This document shows positions 7,296-15,911 of a stretch of DNA of 64,000 nucleotides, piece by piece; the stretch's first letter is position 1, and each line of letters starts with the position of its first letter. Origin of the DNA: JAXGQE01 sp040766585 (GTDB lineage Bacteria; Bacillota; SLNR01); contig JAXGQE010000005.1 of the NCBI GenBank assembly GCA_040766585.1, positions 1-64,000 of the forward strand. Reading direction: 5' to 3'. A program made the translations under genes and the position numbers. The notes under the pieces were generated by a model. That model made no database searches and was not told the origin of the DNA. It worked only from the letters and a program-made list of their open reading frames with translations.

Positions 7296-8609
7296 ATGAC
7301 AAAAGAGCAACTGAAAGAAAAGGTGTGCGCTGCGATTGATCAAAGAGCGGCTGAGATTATCGAAGTGGGGGATCGAATATTTGAAAAACCGGAGCTGGGA
7401 TTTAAAGAATGGAATACTTCTGCACTGGTTAAAGAAAAATTCGAGGCGTTGGGACTAAATTATAAAGATAAAGTGGCAATTACCGGCCTGAGAGCTGAAC
7501 TTCCGGGAAAATCCAGTCAGATGAGAGTGGCAGTCATGGGAGAACTGGATGCGGTGATCTGCCATGACCATATTTCTGCCGATAAAGAAACCGGGGCTGT
7601 TCATGCCTGCGGGCACAATGCCCAGATTGCTGCCATGCTGGGGGTTGCCATGGGATTGAAAGATTCGGGTGTCATGGAATATCTGGATGGGAATGTAGCA
7701 CTTTTGGCTGTCCCGGCAGAAGAGTATGTGGAAATTGAATACCGAATGAAACTTCGGGAGAACCATGAAATTCAGTTCTTAGGGGGAAAACAGGAATTTA
7801 TTCGTTTGGGTGTTTTTGATGATGTGGATATGACCATGATGATGCATTCCAGCTCCAATATGCCTGGACGCTACGCCCGCGTTGGCGGAAAGAGCAACGG
7901 GTTTATTGGAAAAGCCATTAAATATACCGGGGTAGAAGCCCACGCCGGTGGTTCACCCCATCAGGGTGTCAATGCATTGAATGCAGCCATGCTGGGTCTG
8001 ATGGCGATTCATGCAAACCGGGAAACCTTTAAAGATGATGATGCCATCCGTGTTCATCCCATCATTACCAAGGGCGGCGATCTGGTCAACATTGTACCGG
8101 CGGATGTACGCATGGAGACATACATCCGGGGCAAGACCATGGATGCCATACTGGATGCCAATGTAAAAGTCAATCGGGCCCTGGAAGGCGGTGCCATGGC
8201 GGTAGGAGCTGAAGTGGATATTACCGAGATTCCAGGATATCTGCCGCTCATCAATGATCCGGATATGTCTGAACTGTTTAAAGACAATATCGGTCAGCTT
8301 ATCGGGCACGACAATGTATCGTACGGGAAACATATGGCTGGATCCACCGATATGGGGGATGTAACCAACGTTATGCCGGGTATCCATCCTGAAATCGGAG
8401 GGGTGACCGGAAGAGCTCACGCCCGAGATTACACAATAGTGGATAAGGAAATGGCCTACGTGGTGCCCGCTAAGGCTATGGCGATGACTGTGATTGATCT
8501 TCTCTACGACAATGCCGCCCAGGGTCGAAAGATTAAAAACGACAACAAGCCACCCATGACTATCCCGGAATACATGGCCATGTGGGAAAATCTGTTCAAT
8601 AAATCGTAA
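7296..8609 (+). CDS. M20 family amidohydrolase (aminoacylase-like)
   Basis: A 437-residue zinc-dependent hydrolase of the M20D group, whose members cleave N-acyl amino acids, amino-acid conjugates or small peptides. Signature parts are RIFEKPELGFKEW near the N-terminus, VAVMGELDAV, HACGHN at residues 103-108 (metal ligands), AVPAEEYVE with the catalytic and metal-binding glutamates, and a dimerisation domain beginning near AHAGGSPHQGVNALNA. The ATG at 7296 follows GGGGAGGAG at normal distance. It opens a three-gene group with an ornithine-cyclodeaminase homologue and a second M20 enzyme, which suggests one catabolic pathway for an acylated or dipeptide substrate. The exact substrate cannot be told. 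The intron ends 71 bases upstream. Confidence 0.85.
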   Translation: MTKEQLKEKVCAAIDQRAAEIIEVGDRIFEKPELGFKEWNTSALVKEKFEALGLNYKDKVAITGLRAELPGKSSQMRVAVMGELDAVICHDHISADKETGAVHACGHNAQIAAMLGVAMGLKDSGVMEYLDGNVALLAVPAEEYVEIEYRMKLRENHEIQFLGGKQEFIRLGVFDDVDMTMMMHSSSNMPGRYARVGGKSNGFIGKAIKYTGVEAHAGGSPHQGVNALNAAMLGLMAIHANRETFKDDDAIRVHPIITKGGDLVNIVPADVRMETYIRGKTMDAILDANVKVNRALEGGAMAVGAEVDITEIPGYLPLINDPDMSELFKDNIGQLIGHDNVSYGKHMAGSTDMGDVTNVMPGIHPEIGGVTGRAHARDYTIVDKEMAYVVPAKAMAMTVIDLLYDNAAQGRKIKNDNKPPMTIPEYMAMWENLFNKS

Positions 8610-8633
8610 GAGAAAAAGGCGGGTGAAGAATCC

Positions 8634-9626
8634 ATGCGTATACTGACACGTCATGATGTGCAGAACGCTGTCACAATGAAAGAAGCGATTGAGGCCGCCG
8701 GTCGTGTATTTGCTTCTTCTTCAGCAGGAAAAGCGGATATCCCTTTGCGAACGCAGATCGATATTGAGAAAAATCAGGGAGTTATGCTGTATATGCCCGG
8801 ATACTTGAAAGATCTGGATGCATTGGGTGTAAAAGCTGTTTCTGTTTTCACCAACAATGCCAGCAAAGGGTTGGCGACAGTGCAGTCTGTGGTTATGCTT
8901 CAAGACTCAAAAACAGGAAGCTCCCTGGCTTTGATGGACGGGGTGTTTTTAACAGCTTTGAGAACCGGAGCAGCATCCGGCGCTGCCACACGAGCTTTGG
9001 CTAAGATCGATGCTTCCACTGTGGCTGTATTCGGGGCCGGTCAGCAGGCAAGGACCCAACTGGAAGCTATAGCCTGTGTCCGAACCATTCAGCAGGTATG
9101 GGTGTATGATCCCAACGGGGATGCAGTGGTTCAGTTTATAAACCATATGAAAGATAAACTCCCTGTCGAAGTAAAGATGAGTCCGGCTGAAAGCCCGGCA
9201 CAAGCTGTGGCAGAGGCCGATATTGTCATTACTGCAACGGTATCTTCTACTCCGGTTTTTCCAGGGAAAGCCCTAAAAAAGGGAGTTCACATCAATGGAA
9301 TCGGGTCCTACAAGCCGACCATGAGAGAAATGGATGTGGTTGCTTTGCAAAGAGCCGACAAAGTGTTTGTGGACAACCGGCATGCTGCTTTGGAAGAGGC
9401 AGGCGATCTGGTGATTCCCATAAATGAAGGTTTGATTACGGATGCACGGGTTACCGGTGAAATTGGGCAGGTGCTGAACGGGGAACTGCCCGGACGGGAA
9501 AGAGACGATGAGATAACGATTTTTAAAACTGTGGGCTTTGCCGCTCTGGATATGATTGTTGCCCAGCTTGTCTACGAAAAAGCGCTGGCACAAGGTTTTG
9601 GAAGCGAGATCGATTTGAGCAAATAG
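8634..9626 (+). CDS. Ornithine cyclodeaminase/mu-crystallin family protein
   Basis: The 330-residue protein belongs to the NAD(P)-binding family that includes ornithine cyclodeaminase, alanine dehydrogenase of archaea, ketimine reductase (mu-crystallin) and opine-type synthases. It shows TALRTGAASG at about 108-117 and the Rossmann motif GAGQQA at 134-139, followed by VWVYDPN, where the aspartate would bind the ribose. ADIVITATVSSTPVF and INGIGSYKP are also conserved. Members interconvert an amino acid and its imino or cyclic form. The family cannot be resolved to one reaction by eye. The gene lies 24 bases behind one M20 hydrolase gene and 12 bases before another, so it probably handles the amino acid they release. 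Confidence 0.87.
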   Translation: MRILTRHDVQNAVTMKEAIEAAGRVFASSSAGKADIPLRTQIDIEKNQGVMLYMPGYLKDLDALGVKAVSVFTNNASKGLATVQSVVMLQDSKTGSSLALMDGVFLTALRTGAASGAATRALAKIDASTVAVFGAGQQARTQLEAIACVRTIQQVWVYDPNGDAVVQFINHMKDKLPVEVKMSPAESPAQAVAEADIVITATVSSTPVFPGKALKKGVHINGIGSYKPTMREMDVVALQRADKVFVDNRHAALEEAGDLVIPINEGLITDARVTGEIGQVLNGELPGRERDDEITIFKTVGFAALDMIVAQLVYEKALAQGFGSEIDLSK

Positions 9627-9638
9627 AGGAGGTTCGGT

Positions 9639-10793
9639 ATGAAAGAGAAGATTGTACAGTGGGTGGATGAGAATGAACCGATATTCATGAAGCGCTGGGA
9701 AAGGCTGGTCAACATTGACAGCGGCACATACTGCCCTGAGGGAGTCAACCAGGTAGGAAAGATCCTACAAGAAGTATATGAAGAGTCTGGATTTCATTTC
9801 GTATCCTATCCTCAAAAAACACTGGGCACACACCTTGTGGGGGTGCGCAAGGGCACTGGAAAAGGAAAGCTGCTTTTAGTCGGACACATGGATACTGTGT
9901 TTGCAGAAGGTGAGGCTGCAAAAAGACCCTTTCGTCTGGAGGCGGGAAGAGCTTATGGGCCCGGCGTTCATGATATGAAAGGCGGTCTGGTGGTTATGTC
10001 AGCTGCCTGTGAGGCCTTAGCGGCCTGCCGCTATGAGGATTATGAAACGCTGACTGTGTTACTGAATAGCGATGAAGAAATTGGATCTCCCACATCCCGC
10101 GCCATCATTGAAGATGAAGCAAAAAAAGCGGATTATGTGTTTGTCTTTGAACCGGCTCGTACCGATCGCTCATTGGTTACGGCGAGAAAAGGGGTGGGTA
10201 TGTATGGTATGGAAGTGGAGGGGAAAGCAGCACATGCAGGGGCAGATCCCCAAGCTGGGATCAGCGCCATCGAGGAGCTGGCTCATAAAACCATTGCCAT
10301 GCATAAATTGAATAATTATGAAACCGGGACGACGGTGAATGTGGGAGTGGTTCAGGGAGGTACCCGATCCAATGTAGTGGCGGCAGCAGCCAAAGCGGAT
10401 ATTGATGTACGCATATTCACTCCGGAAGAAGCTCAGCGAATTCAGGAAGAATTGCAGAAAATTGCAGATAAAGAATTCCTGCCCGGGGCTAAAACAACAT
10501 TGACAGGCGGCTTAAATCGACCCCCCATGGTAAAGGATGCCGGGACCATTCGCCTTCTGGAACTGGTTCAGGAATCCGGGAAAGAATTGGGTATAGCCAT
10601 TACGGATGTGGCCAGCGGAGGCGCTTCTGACGGCAATTTCACCAATGCAGTCGGAGCTCCCACCATTGATTCTATGGGAACGGTGGGTGGGTTGGCGCAT
10701 GGAGTCAGCGAATACTCGGAAGTGGATTCTTTGCTGGAGAAAATCAAACTGACTGCTTTGACCGCCATGAAAATTCACCAAATTATTTCATAA
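9639..10793 (+). CDS. M20 family metallopeptidase (glutamate carboxypeptidase/CPG2-like)
   Basis: A 384-residue di-zinc exopeptidase. The metal ligands and catalytic residues can be placed: HMDTVF (H83, D85), GPGVHDMKGG (D112 bridging the metals), NSDEEIGS (E146 general base, E147 ligand), and a later GLAHG near the C-terminus. Arrangement and length fit the carboxypeptidase G2 branch, which removes C-terminal glutamate or similar residues from peptides or conjugates. The ATG follows GAGGAGG 12 bases after the cyclodeaminase homologue. A paralogue begins at 63685 with the same IDSGSYC-type N-terminal block. A bidirectional terminator closes the operon. Confidence 0.88.
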   Translation: MKEKIVQWVDENEPIFMKRWERLVNIDSGTYCPEGVNQVGKILQEVYEESGFHFVSYPQKTLGTHLVGVRKGTGKGKLLLVGHMDTVFAEGEAAKRPFRLEAGRAYGPGVHDMKGGLVVMSAACEALAACRYEDYETLTVLLNSDEEIGSPTSRAIIEDEAKKADYVFVFEPARTDRSLVTARKGVGMYGMEVEGKAAHAGADPQAGISAIEELAHKTIAMHKLNNYETGTTVNVGVVQGGTRSNVVAAAAKADIDVRIFTPEEAQRIQEELQKIADKEFLPGAKTTLTGGLNRPPMVKDAGTIRLLELVQESGKELGIAITDVASGGASDGNFTNAVGAPTIDSMGTVGGLAHGVSEYSEVDSLLEKIKLTALTAMKIHQIIS

Positions 10794-10805
10794 GTATGAG
10801 GCGAT

Positions 10806-10840
10806 AAAAGCCCACTCGCTGTAATGACGAGTGGGCTTTT
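10806..10840. terminator. Bidirectional terminator between the M20 operon and mtnA
   Basis: AAAAGCCCACTCG (10806-10818) and CGAGTGGGCTTTT (10828-10840) form a perfect 13-bp stem with a nine-base loop. It has T runs on both strands and lies between convergent genes, so it can end transcription from either side. Confidence 0.9.
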
Positions 10841-10856
10841 ACTTGAGCTAGACCAG

Positions 10857-11878
10857 TTATATTCGGATTCCGCTTGAATAAGGCGGTTTGATTACGCCTT
10901 TTTCAGTAATGATGGCGGTGATTAAACCGGCTGGGGTCACATCAAAAGCAGGGTTTTCAACTTGAATCCCTTCAGGGGTAATTTGAATTCCCTGAATGGA
11001 GGTGATTTCCTGGGAAGGACGCTGCTCAATGGGTATGTATGTGCCCGAGTCCAGAGTGAGATCGATGGTGGAAAAGGGTGCTGCTACGAAAAATGGAATT
11101 CCATGTTTTTCAGCCAGTACAGCCAGAGAATAAGTGCCGATCTTGTTGGCTGTATCCCCATTGGCAGCGATGCGATCTGCCCCGACAACAATCTTATGAA
11201 TACGGCCGGCTTTCATAAAGTGACCGGCCATGTTATCGGTTATCAGAACAAATGGAATTCGTTCCATCTTCAGCTCGTAGGCGGTGAGCCGCGCTCCTTG
11301 CAGGAAAGGCCGCGTTTCGCATGCCATAACGGATATTCCTTCCCGGAATCATGAGCTGCCCGGATGACACCCAGGGCAGTGCCGTATCCTGCAGTAGCCA
11401 GGCTACCCGTGTTGCAATAGGTCAGAACACAGTCCCATTTGTCAATTAAGGTTGATCCGTGCTGGCCAATCATTCGATTGGTGGCGACATCTTCCTCCAT
11501 GATCCGGATTGATTCTTCTTCCATGGCAGTCCCGATGGTTTGGGGTGAAAAGTGCATCGCTTCTGCGACACGAAGCATTCGCTGCACCGCCCAGGCCAAA
11601 TTGACAGCAGTAGGACGGGCGGACTGAAGGATCAGAGCGGTTTCCCGCATGCGTTCTTCCACCTCTTGAGCCAAAATTTCAGGCGTCAGCGAAAGTGCAG
11701 CCAGTGCCATGCCAAATGCGGCCGTGACACCTATGGCTGGAGCTCCCCGAACCTGCATGGATCGAATGGCCTGGGCAGCTTGCAGCGGGTCTCTGCAGAT
11801 GATCTCACGGGTTACAGTTGGCAGAGCAGTCTGATCCAATAGATACAGGGTTTTAGATTCCCAGCGGATCGGTTGCAT
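10857..11878 (-). pseudogene. mtnA: S-methyl-5-thioribose-1-phosphate isomerase, interrupted by a one-base frameshift
   Basis: MtnA converts methylthioribose-1-phosphate to methylthioribulose-1-phosphate in methionine salvage. The N-terminal part (start at 11878 behind AGAGGTG) carries MQVRGAPAIGVTAA and the catalytic-cysteine region TYCNTGSLATAGYGTALG. The C-terminal part carries ACETRPFLQGARLTA and VVGADRIAANGDTANKIGTY with the catalytic aspartate. The two halves are in different frames. Adding a single A in the coding strand near 11334-11338 (GGAATATCC to GGAAATATCC) restores GKEISVMACETRP as in intact homologues. The break lies in a short A/T run, so a sequencing error is as likely as a true mutation. 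The total length, about 340 residues, is otherwise complete. Confidence 0.88.
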
Positions 11879-11892
11879 AGAAACACCTCTTT

Positions 11893-12699
11893 CTACATTC
11901 GGCCGGATTCTAATGCAGTTGCACAGACACATTCTCTGGGCGCATGAATGTCCATCTCGCGGATAATCCGGTAGAGTAAGGATTTGATTTTTTCCGTGTT
12001 TTGGTTGAATACTTCAATGACTTCAGCATGAGTGACCGGCCGGATATCTGGATTGCCTTCTAACCCGGCATCGTAATCGGTGATCAGAGCGATGTTGGTA
12101 TAGCAGATATTCAGTTCTCGAGCCAGAGGGCATTCGGGATACTGGGTCATATTGATGACTTCCCATCCCAGACTGCTGAACCAACGGCTTTCTGCCCGTG
12201 TTGAAAAACGAGGACCCTGGATAACCACGACAGTTCCCTTGGGATGAACGGAAATTCCCAAATCTACTGCACACTGGTAAGCCAGATTGCGAAGATCGGG
12301 ACAGTACGGGTCTGCCAGTGAGATATGGGTAGTGATGGGCCCATCATAGAATGTATCTTTTCGGCTGTTGGTTCGGTCCACCAGCTGATCTGAAATGACA
12401 AAATCTCCGGGTTTGATGTGGGGCTGCAGGCTTCCGGCGGCTGTGGGAGCCAGAATACGGGAAACTCCCAGCTGTTTCATGGCATATAGGTTAGCCCGGT
12501 AGTTGATCTGATGCGGTGGCAGCCGGTGATCTTTTCCATGGCGTGGAAGAAAGGCAACCCGCTTTCCTTCAACATTAGCCAGGGCAATACGATCACTGGG
12601 AGCGCCGTAGGGGGTTTCAACCCACACTTCTTCCACATCGGGCAGAAATGTATAAAAACCGGATCCGCCAAAAACACCAATATCTGCTTTTTTTTCCAT
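11893..12699 (-). CDS. mtnP: S-methyl-5'-thioadenosine phosphorylase
   Basis: MtnP splits methylthioadenosine with phosphate into adenine and methylthioribose-1-phosphate, the substrate of MtnA next door. The 268 residues show the trimeric purine phosphorylase pattern: IGVFGGSGFY at the N-terminus (phosphate loop), FLPRHGKDHRLPPHQINYRAN, VVIQGPRFSTRAES and NMTQYPECPLARELNICY. The ATG at 12699 lies behind AGCGAGGTG. The gene is first in a minus-strand operon with mtnA, separated by only 14 bases. This is the phosphorylase route of salvage rather than the nucleosidase/kinase route. A specificity for inosine or adenosine derivatives in general cannot be excluded, but the mtnA neighbour argues for MTA. 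Confidence 0.92.
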   Translation of the reverse strand: MEKKADIGVFGGSGFYTFLPDVEEVWVETPYGAPSDRIALANVEGKRVAFLPRHGKDHRLPPHQINYRANLYAMKQLGVSRILAPTAAGSLQPHIKPGDFVISDQLVDRTNSRKDTFYDGPITTHISLADPYCPDLRNLAYQCAVDLGISVHPKGTVVVIQGPRFSTRAESRWFSSLGWEVINMTQYPECPLARELNICYTNIALITDYDAGLEGNPDIRPVTHAEVIEVFNQNTEKIKSLLYRIIREMDIHAPRECVCATALESGRM

Positions 12700-12785
12700 T
12701 CAACAACACCTCGCTTTAATGTGGCAGTACAAACGAATATACACTTCTGCGGGCGTTTTAGTTTTCCTCCATGGGATCATTGGAT

Positions 12786-12814
12786 TTGACAATGACTGAC
12801 CCGGTCATTATAAT
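12786..12814 (+). promoter_or_regulatory. Perfect-consensus sigma-A promoter with a dyad in the spacer, for the omega-amidase-like gene
   Basis: TTGACA at 12786-12791 and TATAAT at 12809-12814 are 17 bases apart, an exact match to consensus. The spacer is occupied by an inverted repeat, AATGAC (12791-12796) and GTCATT (12804-12809), that touches both hexamers and could be an operator. Confidence 0.8.
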
Positions 12815-12857
12815 AAGGTTGATTTGCAGTAATGAAGGTTTTCATGGAGGGAGTCCT

Positions 12858-13661
12858 ATGAGAAAAGTAAAAGCAGCGTGTATCCAGATGGATGTAAAAC
12901 TAGGAGAAGTCGAGGCAAATATGAATGCAGCCAGATCGATGATCCAACAAAGCGCAGATCAGGGAGCGGATTTTGCGGTACTGCCGGAAATGTGGCTGAC
13001 GGGCTATTCTTTTCGAAATCTACCAGAACTGGCGGGCCAGTATACCCAAGAGGCATTGAATGAGATAGCAGAGATCGCCCAAAGGCTGAATATTCATATC
13101 ATCGGAGGCTCATTTCCAGAGTTAGAAGGAGAAAGAGTCTACAACACAGCATATGCATTTGACCGCAGCGGTCGTATGACCGAAAAGTATCGGAAAATTC
13201 ACCTTTTCAGCTATACCGGAGAAGAGCGTTGGATCGGGGCTGGTGATAAGCTGCCCGATCGGATTTCAACACAGGAAGGAAGCTATGGAATTACCATCTG
13301 CTACGATATCCGTTTCCCGGAAATTTTTCGCCCACTGGGAGTTCAGGGTGCTGAAATGATTTTTGTCCCGGCTCAGCTTCCGCATCCTCGTCTGAATCAC
13401 TGGCGTGTTTTGCTTCAGGCTCGCGCCATAGAGAACCAGTCATTTATCATTGGCTGCAACCGAGTGGGAACTGTCAAGAAATTGGAATATTTCGGACATT
13501 CGATGATCATTGACCCTTGGGGTGAAATACTGGCTGAAGGCGATGAAACCGAGGGGATCGTTATGGCAGAATTGGATCTGGATCTGGTGGCGGATGTCCG
13601 GGAGAAGATGACCGTTTACCGGGATCGAGTACCGAGTATTTATCAGACATTTCGAGAATAA
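12858..13661 (+). CDS. Carbon-nitrogen hydrolase, omega-amidase-like (probable MtnU role)
   Basis: The 268-residue protein is a nitrilase-superfamily amidase. The catalytic triad is visible as E44 (LPEMWLTGY), K113 (YRKIHLF) and C148 (ITICYDIRFPE). The C-terminal EYFGHSMIIDPWGEIL block is also typical. Close relatives hydrolyse alpha-ketoglutaramate or alpha-ketosuccinamate, and in Bacillus such an enzyme (MtnU) clears the ketoglutaramate or related product made when glutamine aminates ketomethiobutyrate. Divergent position to mtnP-mtnA supports that role, but it is inference. The ATG at 12858 follows GGAGGGAG. The promoter upstream is an exact consensus, suggesting high expression unless a repressor acts on the dyad. 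Confidence 0.85.
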   Translation: MRKVKAACIQMDVKLGEVEANMNAARSMIQQSADQGADFAVLPEMWLTGYSFRNLPELAGQYTQEALNEIAEIAQRLNIHIIGGSFPELEGERVYNTAYAFDRSGRMTEKYRKIHLFSYTGEERWIGAGDKLPDRISTQEGSYGITICYDIRFPEIFRPLGVQGAEMIFVPAQLPHPRLNHWRVLLQARAIENQSFIIGCNRVGTVKKLEYFGHSMIIDPWGEILAEGDETEGIVMAELDLDLVADVREKMTVYRDRVPSIYQTFRE

Positions 13662-13665
13662 TTGG

Positions 13666-13695
13666 AAAGGGTACCTTCCGGTACCCTTTGTTGCT
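13666..13695 (+). terminator. Terminator-like hairpin after the omega-amidase gene
   Basis: AAAGGGTACC (13666-13675) pairs with GGTACCCTTT (13680-13689) over a TTCC loop; the T tract after it is poor. The remaining gap to topA (13696-13802) holds a GTGGGTACCCAC palindrome at 13715-13726 and no promoter that I recognise. Confidence 0.65.
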
Positions 13696-13802
13696 GTACT
13701 CGGATTCACAACGGGTGGGTACCCACGCAGGAATCTGCCGATTTATCAGAGAATTAGATGGGCGCAGTGATCGGTTGGGATGGTAACCTTGGAGGTGCTG
13801 GC

Positions 13803-15911
13803 GTGAAGAAAACATTAGTCATTGTGGAGTCACCGGCAAAAGCGAAAACAATTGAAAAATTCCTCGGCCGAAAATACCAAGTGAAGGCTTCTTTGGGTCA
13901 CGTTCGTGATCTGCCGAAGAGCCAGCTGGGAATTGATATTGAGCAAGGATTTGAACCTAAATACATTACAATCCGCGGTAAAGGCGAAATTCTAAAAGAG
14001 CTGAGGGACGCGGCCGCAAAAGCCAAAGATGTTTTGCTGGCTACAGACCCCGACCGGGAGGGTGAAGCCATCTCGTGGCATCTGGCTCATGCTTTGAAGC
14101 TGGACATGAATAAACCGTGCCGGATCCGGTTTCATGAAATCACTAAACCGGCGGTGCAGGCAGCCATGGAGCATCAGGAGATTATCGACAGACCCTTGGT
14201 GGATGCACAGCAGGCCCGCAGAATTCTGGATCGGCTGGTGGGTTACCGGCTGAGTCCTTTGCTATGGAGAAAAGTCAAGAAAGGGCTGAGTGCCGGCCGG
14301 GTTCAGTCGGTGGCGGTTCGCATCATTTGCGATCGGGAAGATGAAATCGACAGTTTTGAACAGCAAGAGTACTGGACATTGCACGGGAGCTTTCAAAGCA
14401 CCAATGAGAATGGACTGTTTGATGCACAGTTGATTGAATACAACGGGAAGAAAATCGATGTCAGCAACGGTGATGAAGCCCGGGATCTGGCCAATCGTAT
14501 GAGGTCGGAAATATATTCAGTGAGCTCAGTTAAAAAAAGAGAGCGGAGACGATTTCCGGCTCCTTCCTTTACGACGAGCACCTTCCAACAGGAAGCATCT
14601 CGAAAGCTTAACTTCGGTGTGAGAAAATCAATGATGCTGGCGCAACAGCTCTATGAAGGTGTGGAACTGGGCAAAGAAGGCCGAGTTGGTCTCATCACCT
14701 ATATGAGAACGGATTCAACCCGGGTATCGGATCTAGCGGTACAGTCCGCTCGTCAGGTTTTGCTGAGCCGCTTCGGGAAAGAATATTTGGGCAGCATTGG
14801 AAAGAAAAAGAGCAATCAAGATCAGGAAGGGGCCCATGAGGCTATCCGCCCCACATACCCAGATAAAACACCCGACCAGATGAAAGAGTATTTGTCCAGG
14901 GATCAGCTGCGTGTCTACCGGCTGATCTGGGATCGATTTATGGCCAGCCAAATGGCCCCTGCTGTGTTTGATACGGTGACCGTTTTAATTCAGGGAGGCC
15001 CTTTTCTTATGCGGGCATCTGGAAGCCAGATCCGCTTTGCAGGCTTCACAGCTTTGTATGTAGAAGGAACGGATGAAGACGAGAAAGATGAATCAACCCT
15101 TTTGCCTGAGGTTGCAGAAAGACAGGAACTGAAGTTAGATCAGGTGGAACCCATTCAGCATTTTACACAGCCGCCTCCTCGATACAGCGAGGCTACGCTT
15201 ATTAAAACAATGGAAGAAAACGGTATTGGCAGGCCCAGCACTTATGCTCCGACTATTGATACTATTCGCCAGAGAGGATATGTTTTCTTGGAGGAGAAGC
15301 GGTTTTATGTCAGTGAATTGGGCCGGATCGTCAATGACATCCTTATTGCCAATTTCGGTGAGATCATGAACGTAGAGTTCACAGCCAAAATGGAAAGTGA
15401 CCTAGACCGCGTTGAAGAAGGGAAAATGGGCTGGCAGCAGGTTGTCGGACTCTTTTACCAGGATTTCGAGACAGCGCTTGTGAAGGCAGAACAAAATATT
15501 GAGGAAATCGAGATCGAAGATGAAGTCAGCGATGTGGTTTGCGAAAAATGCGGCCGCATGATGGTCATAAAATGGGGACGATTTGGAAAGTTTTTGGCCT
15601 GCCCGGGGTTTCCAGAATGCAGAAATACAAAATCATTCTTAAAGGAGACCGGCACTGACTGCCCGCTGTGTGGCGGTGCTGTGGTGGAGCGGATCAGCAA
15701 GAAAGGGCGAAAGTTCTACGGTTGCGAAAATTTCCCGGAATGCGATTTTATCTCCTGGGATAAGCCTGTGGACAAGAATTGTCCTGAATGCGGTGCGTAT
15801 ATGGTTGAAAAGAATACCAAACGACGCGGCACATTCTATCGCTGCAGCAGCAAGGAATGCGGGCATGAGGAAACGTTCGATGATGAAAATGAAAACGGGG
15901 TGACATCATGA
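13803..15911 (+). CDS. topA: DNA topoisomerase I
   Basis: Type IA topoisomerase that relaxes negative supercoils. The 702 residues start at GTG 13803 behind TTGGAGGTG, giving MKKTLVIVESPAKAKTIEKF, the conserved Toprim beginning. An ATG 45 bases upstream would add residues not seen in the family. LATDPDREGEAISWH holds the acidic metal-binding residues, LVGYRLSPLLW and GLSAGRVQSVAVR follow, and GLITYMRTDSTRVS contains the active-site tyrosine. The C-terminal part has three four-cysteine zinc ribbons (for example CEKCGRMM with CPGFPEC). The gene opens the topA-trmFO-xerC-hslV-hslU-codY order shared with Bacillus subtilis and overlaps trmFO by four bases. Confidence 0.97.
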   Translation: MKKTLVIVESPAKAKTIEKFLGRKYQVKASLGHVRDLPKSQLGIDIEQGFEPKYITIRGKGEILKELRDAAAKAKDVLLATDPDREGEAISWHLAHALKLDMNKPCRIRFHEITKPAVQAAMEHQEIIDRPLVDAQQARRILDRLVGYRLSPLLWRKVKKGLSAGRVQSVAVRIICDREDEIDSFEQQEYWTLHGSFQSTNENGLFDAQLIEYNGKKIDVSNGDEARDLANRMRSEIYSVSSVKKRERRRFPAPSFTTSTFQQEASRKLNFGVRKSMMLAQQLYEGVELGKEGRVGLITYMRTDSTRVSDLAVQSARQVLLSRFGKEYLGSIGKKKSNQDQEGAHEAIRPTYPDKTPDQMKEYLSRDQLRVYRLIWDRFMASQMAPAVFDTVTVLIQGGPFLMRASGSQIRFAGFTALYVEGTDEDEKDESTLLPEVAERQELKLDQVEPIQHFTQPPPRYSEATLIKTMEENGIGRPSTYAPTIDTIRQRGYVFLEEKRFYVSELGRIVNDILIANFGEIMNVEFTAKMESDLDRVEEGKMGWQQVVGLFYQDFETALVKAEQNIEEIEIEDEVSDVVCEKCGRMMVIKWGRFGKFLACPGFPECRNTKSFLKETGTDCPLCGGAVVERISKKGRKFYGCENFPECDFISWDKPVDKNCPECGAYMVEKNTKRRGTFYRCSSKECGHEETFDDENENGVTS

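Noticed and set aside
12700..12785. SAM riboswitch in front of mtnP
   Set aside because: The gap is too short and lacks the conserved S-box blocks.
13758..13802. Earlier ATG for topA
   Set aside because: It would add 15 residues ahead of the conserved MKKTLVIVESPAKAK start and lacks a ribosome binding site.
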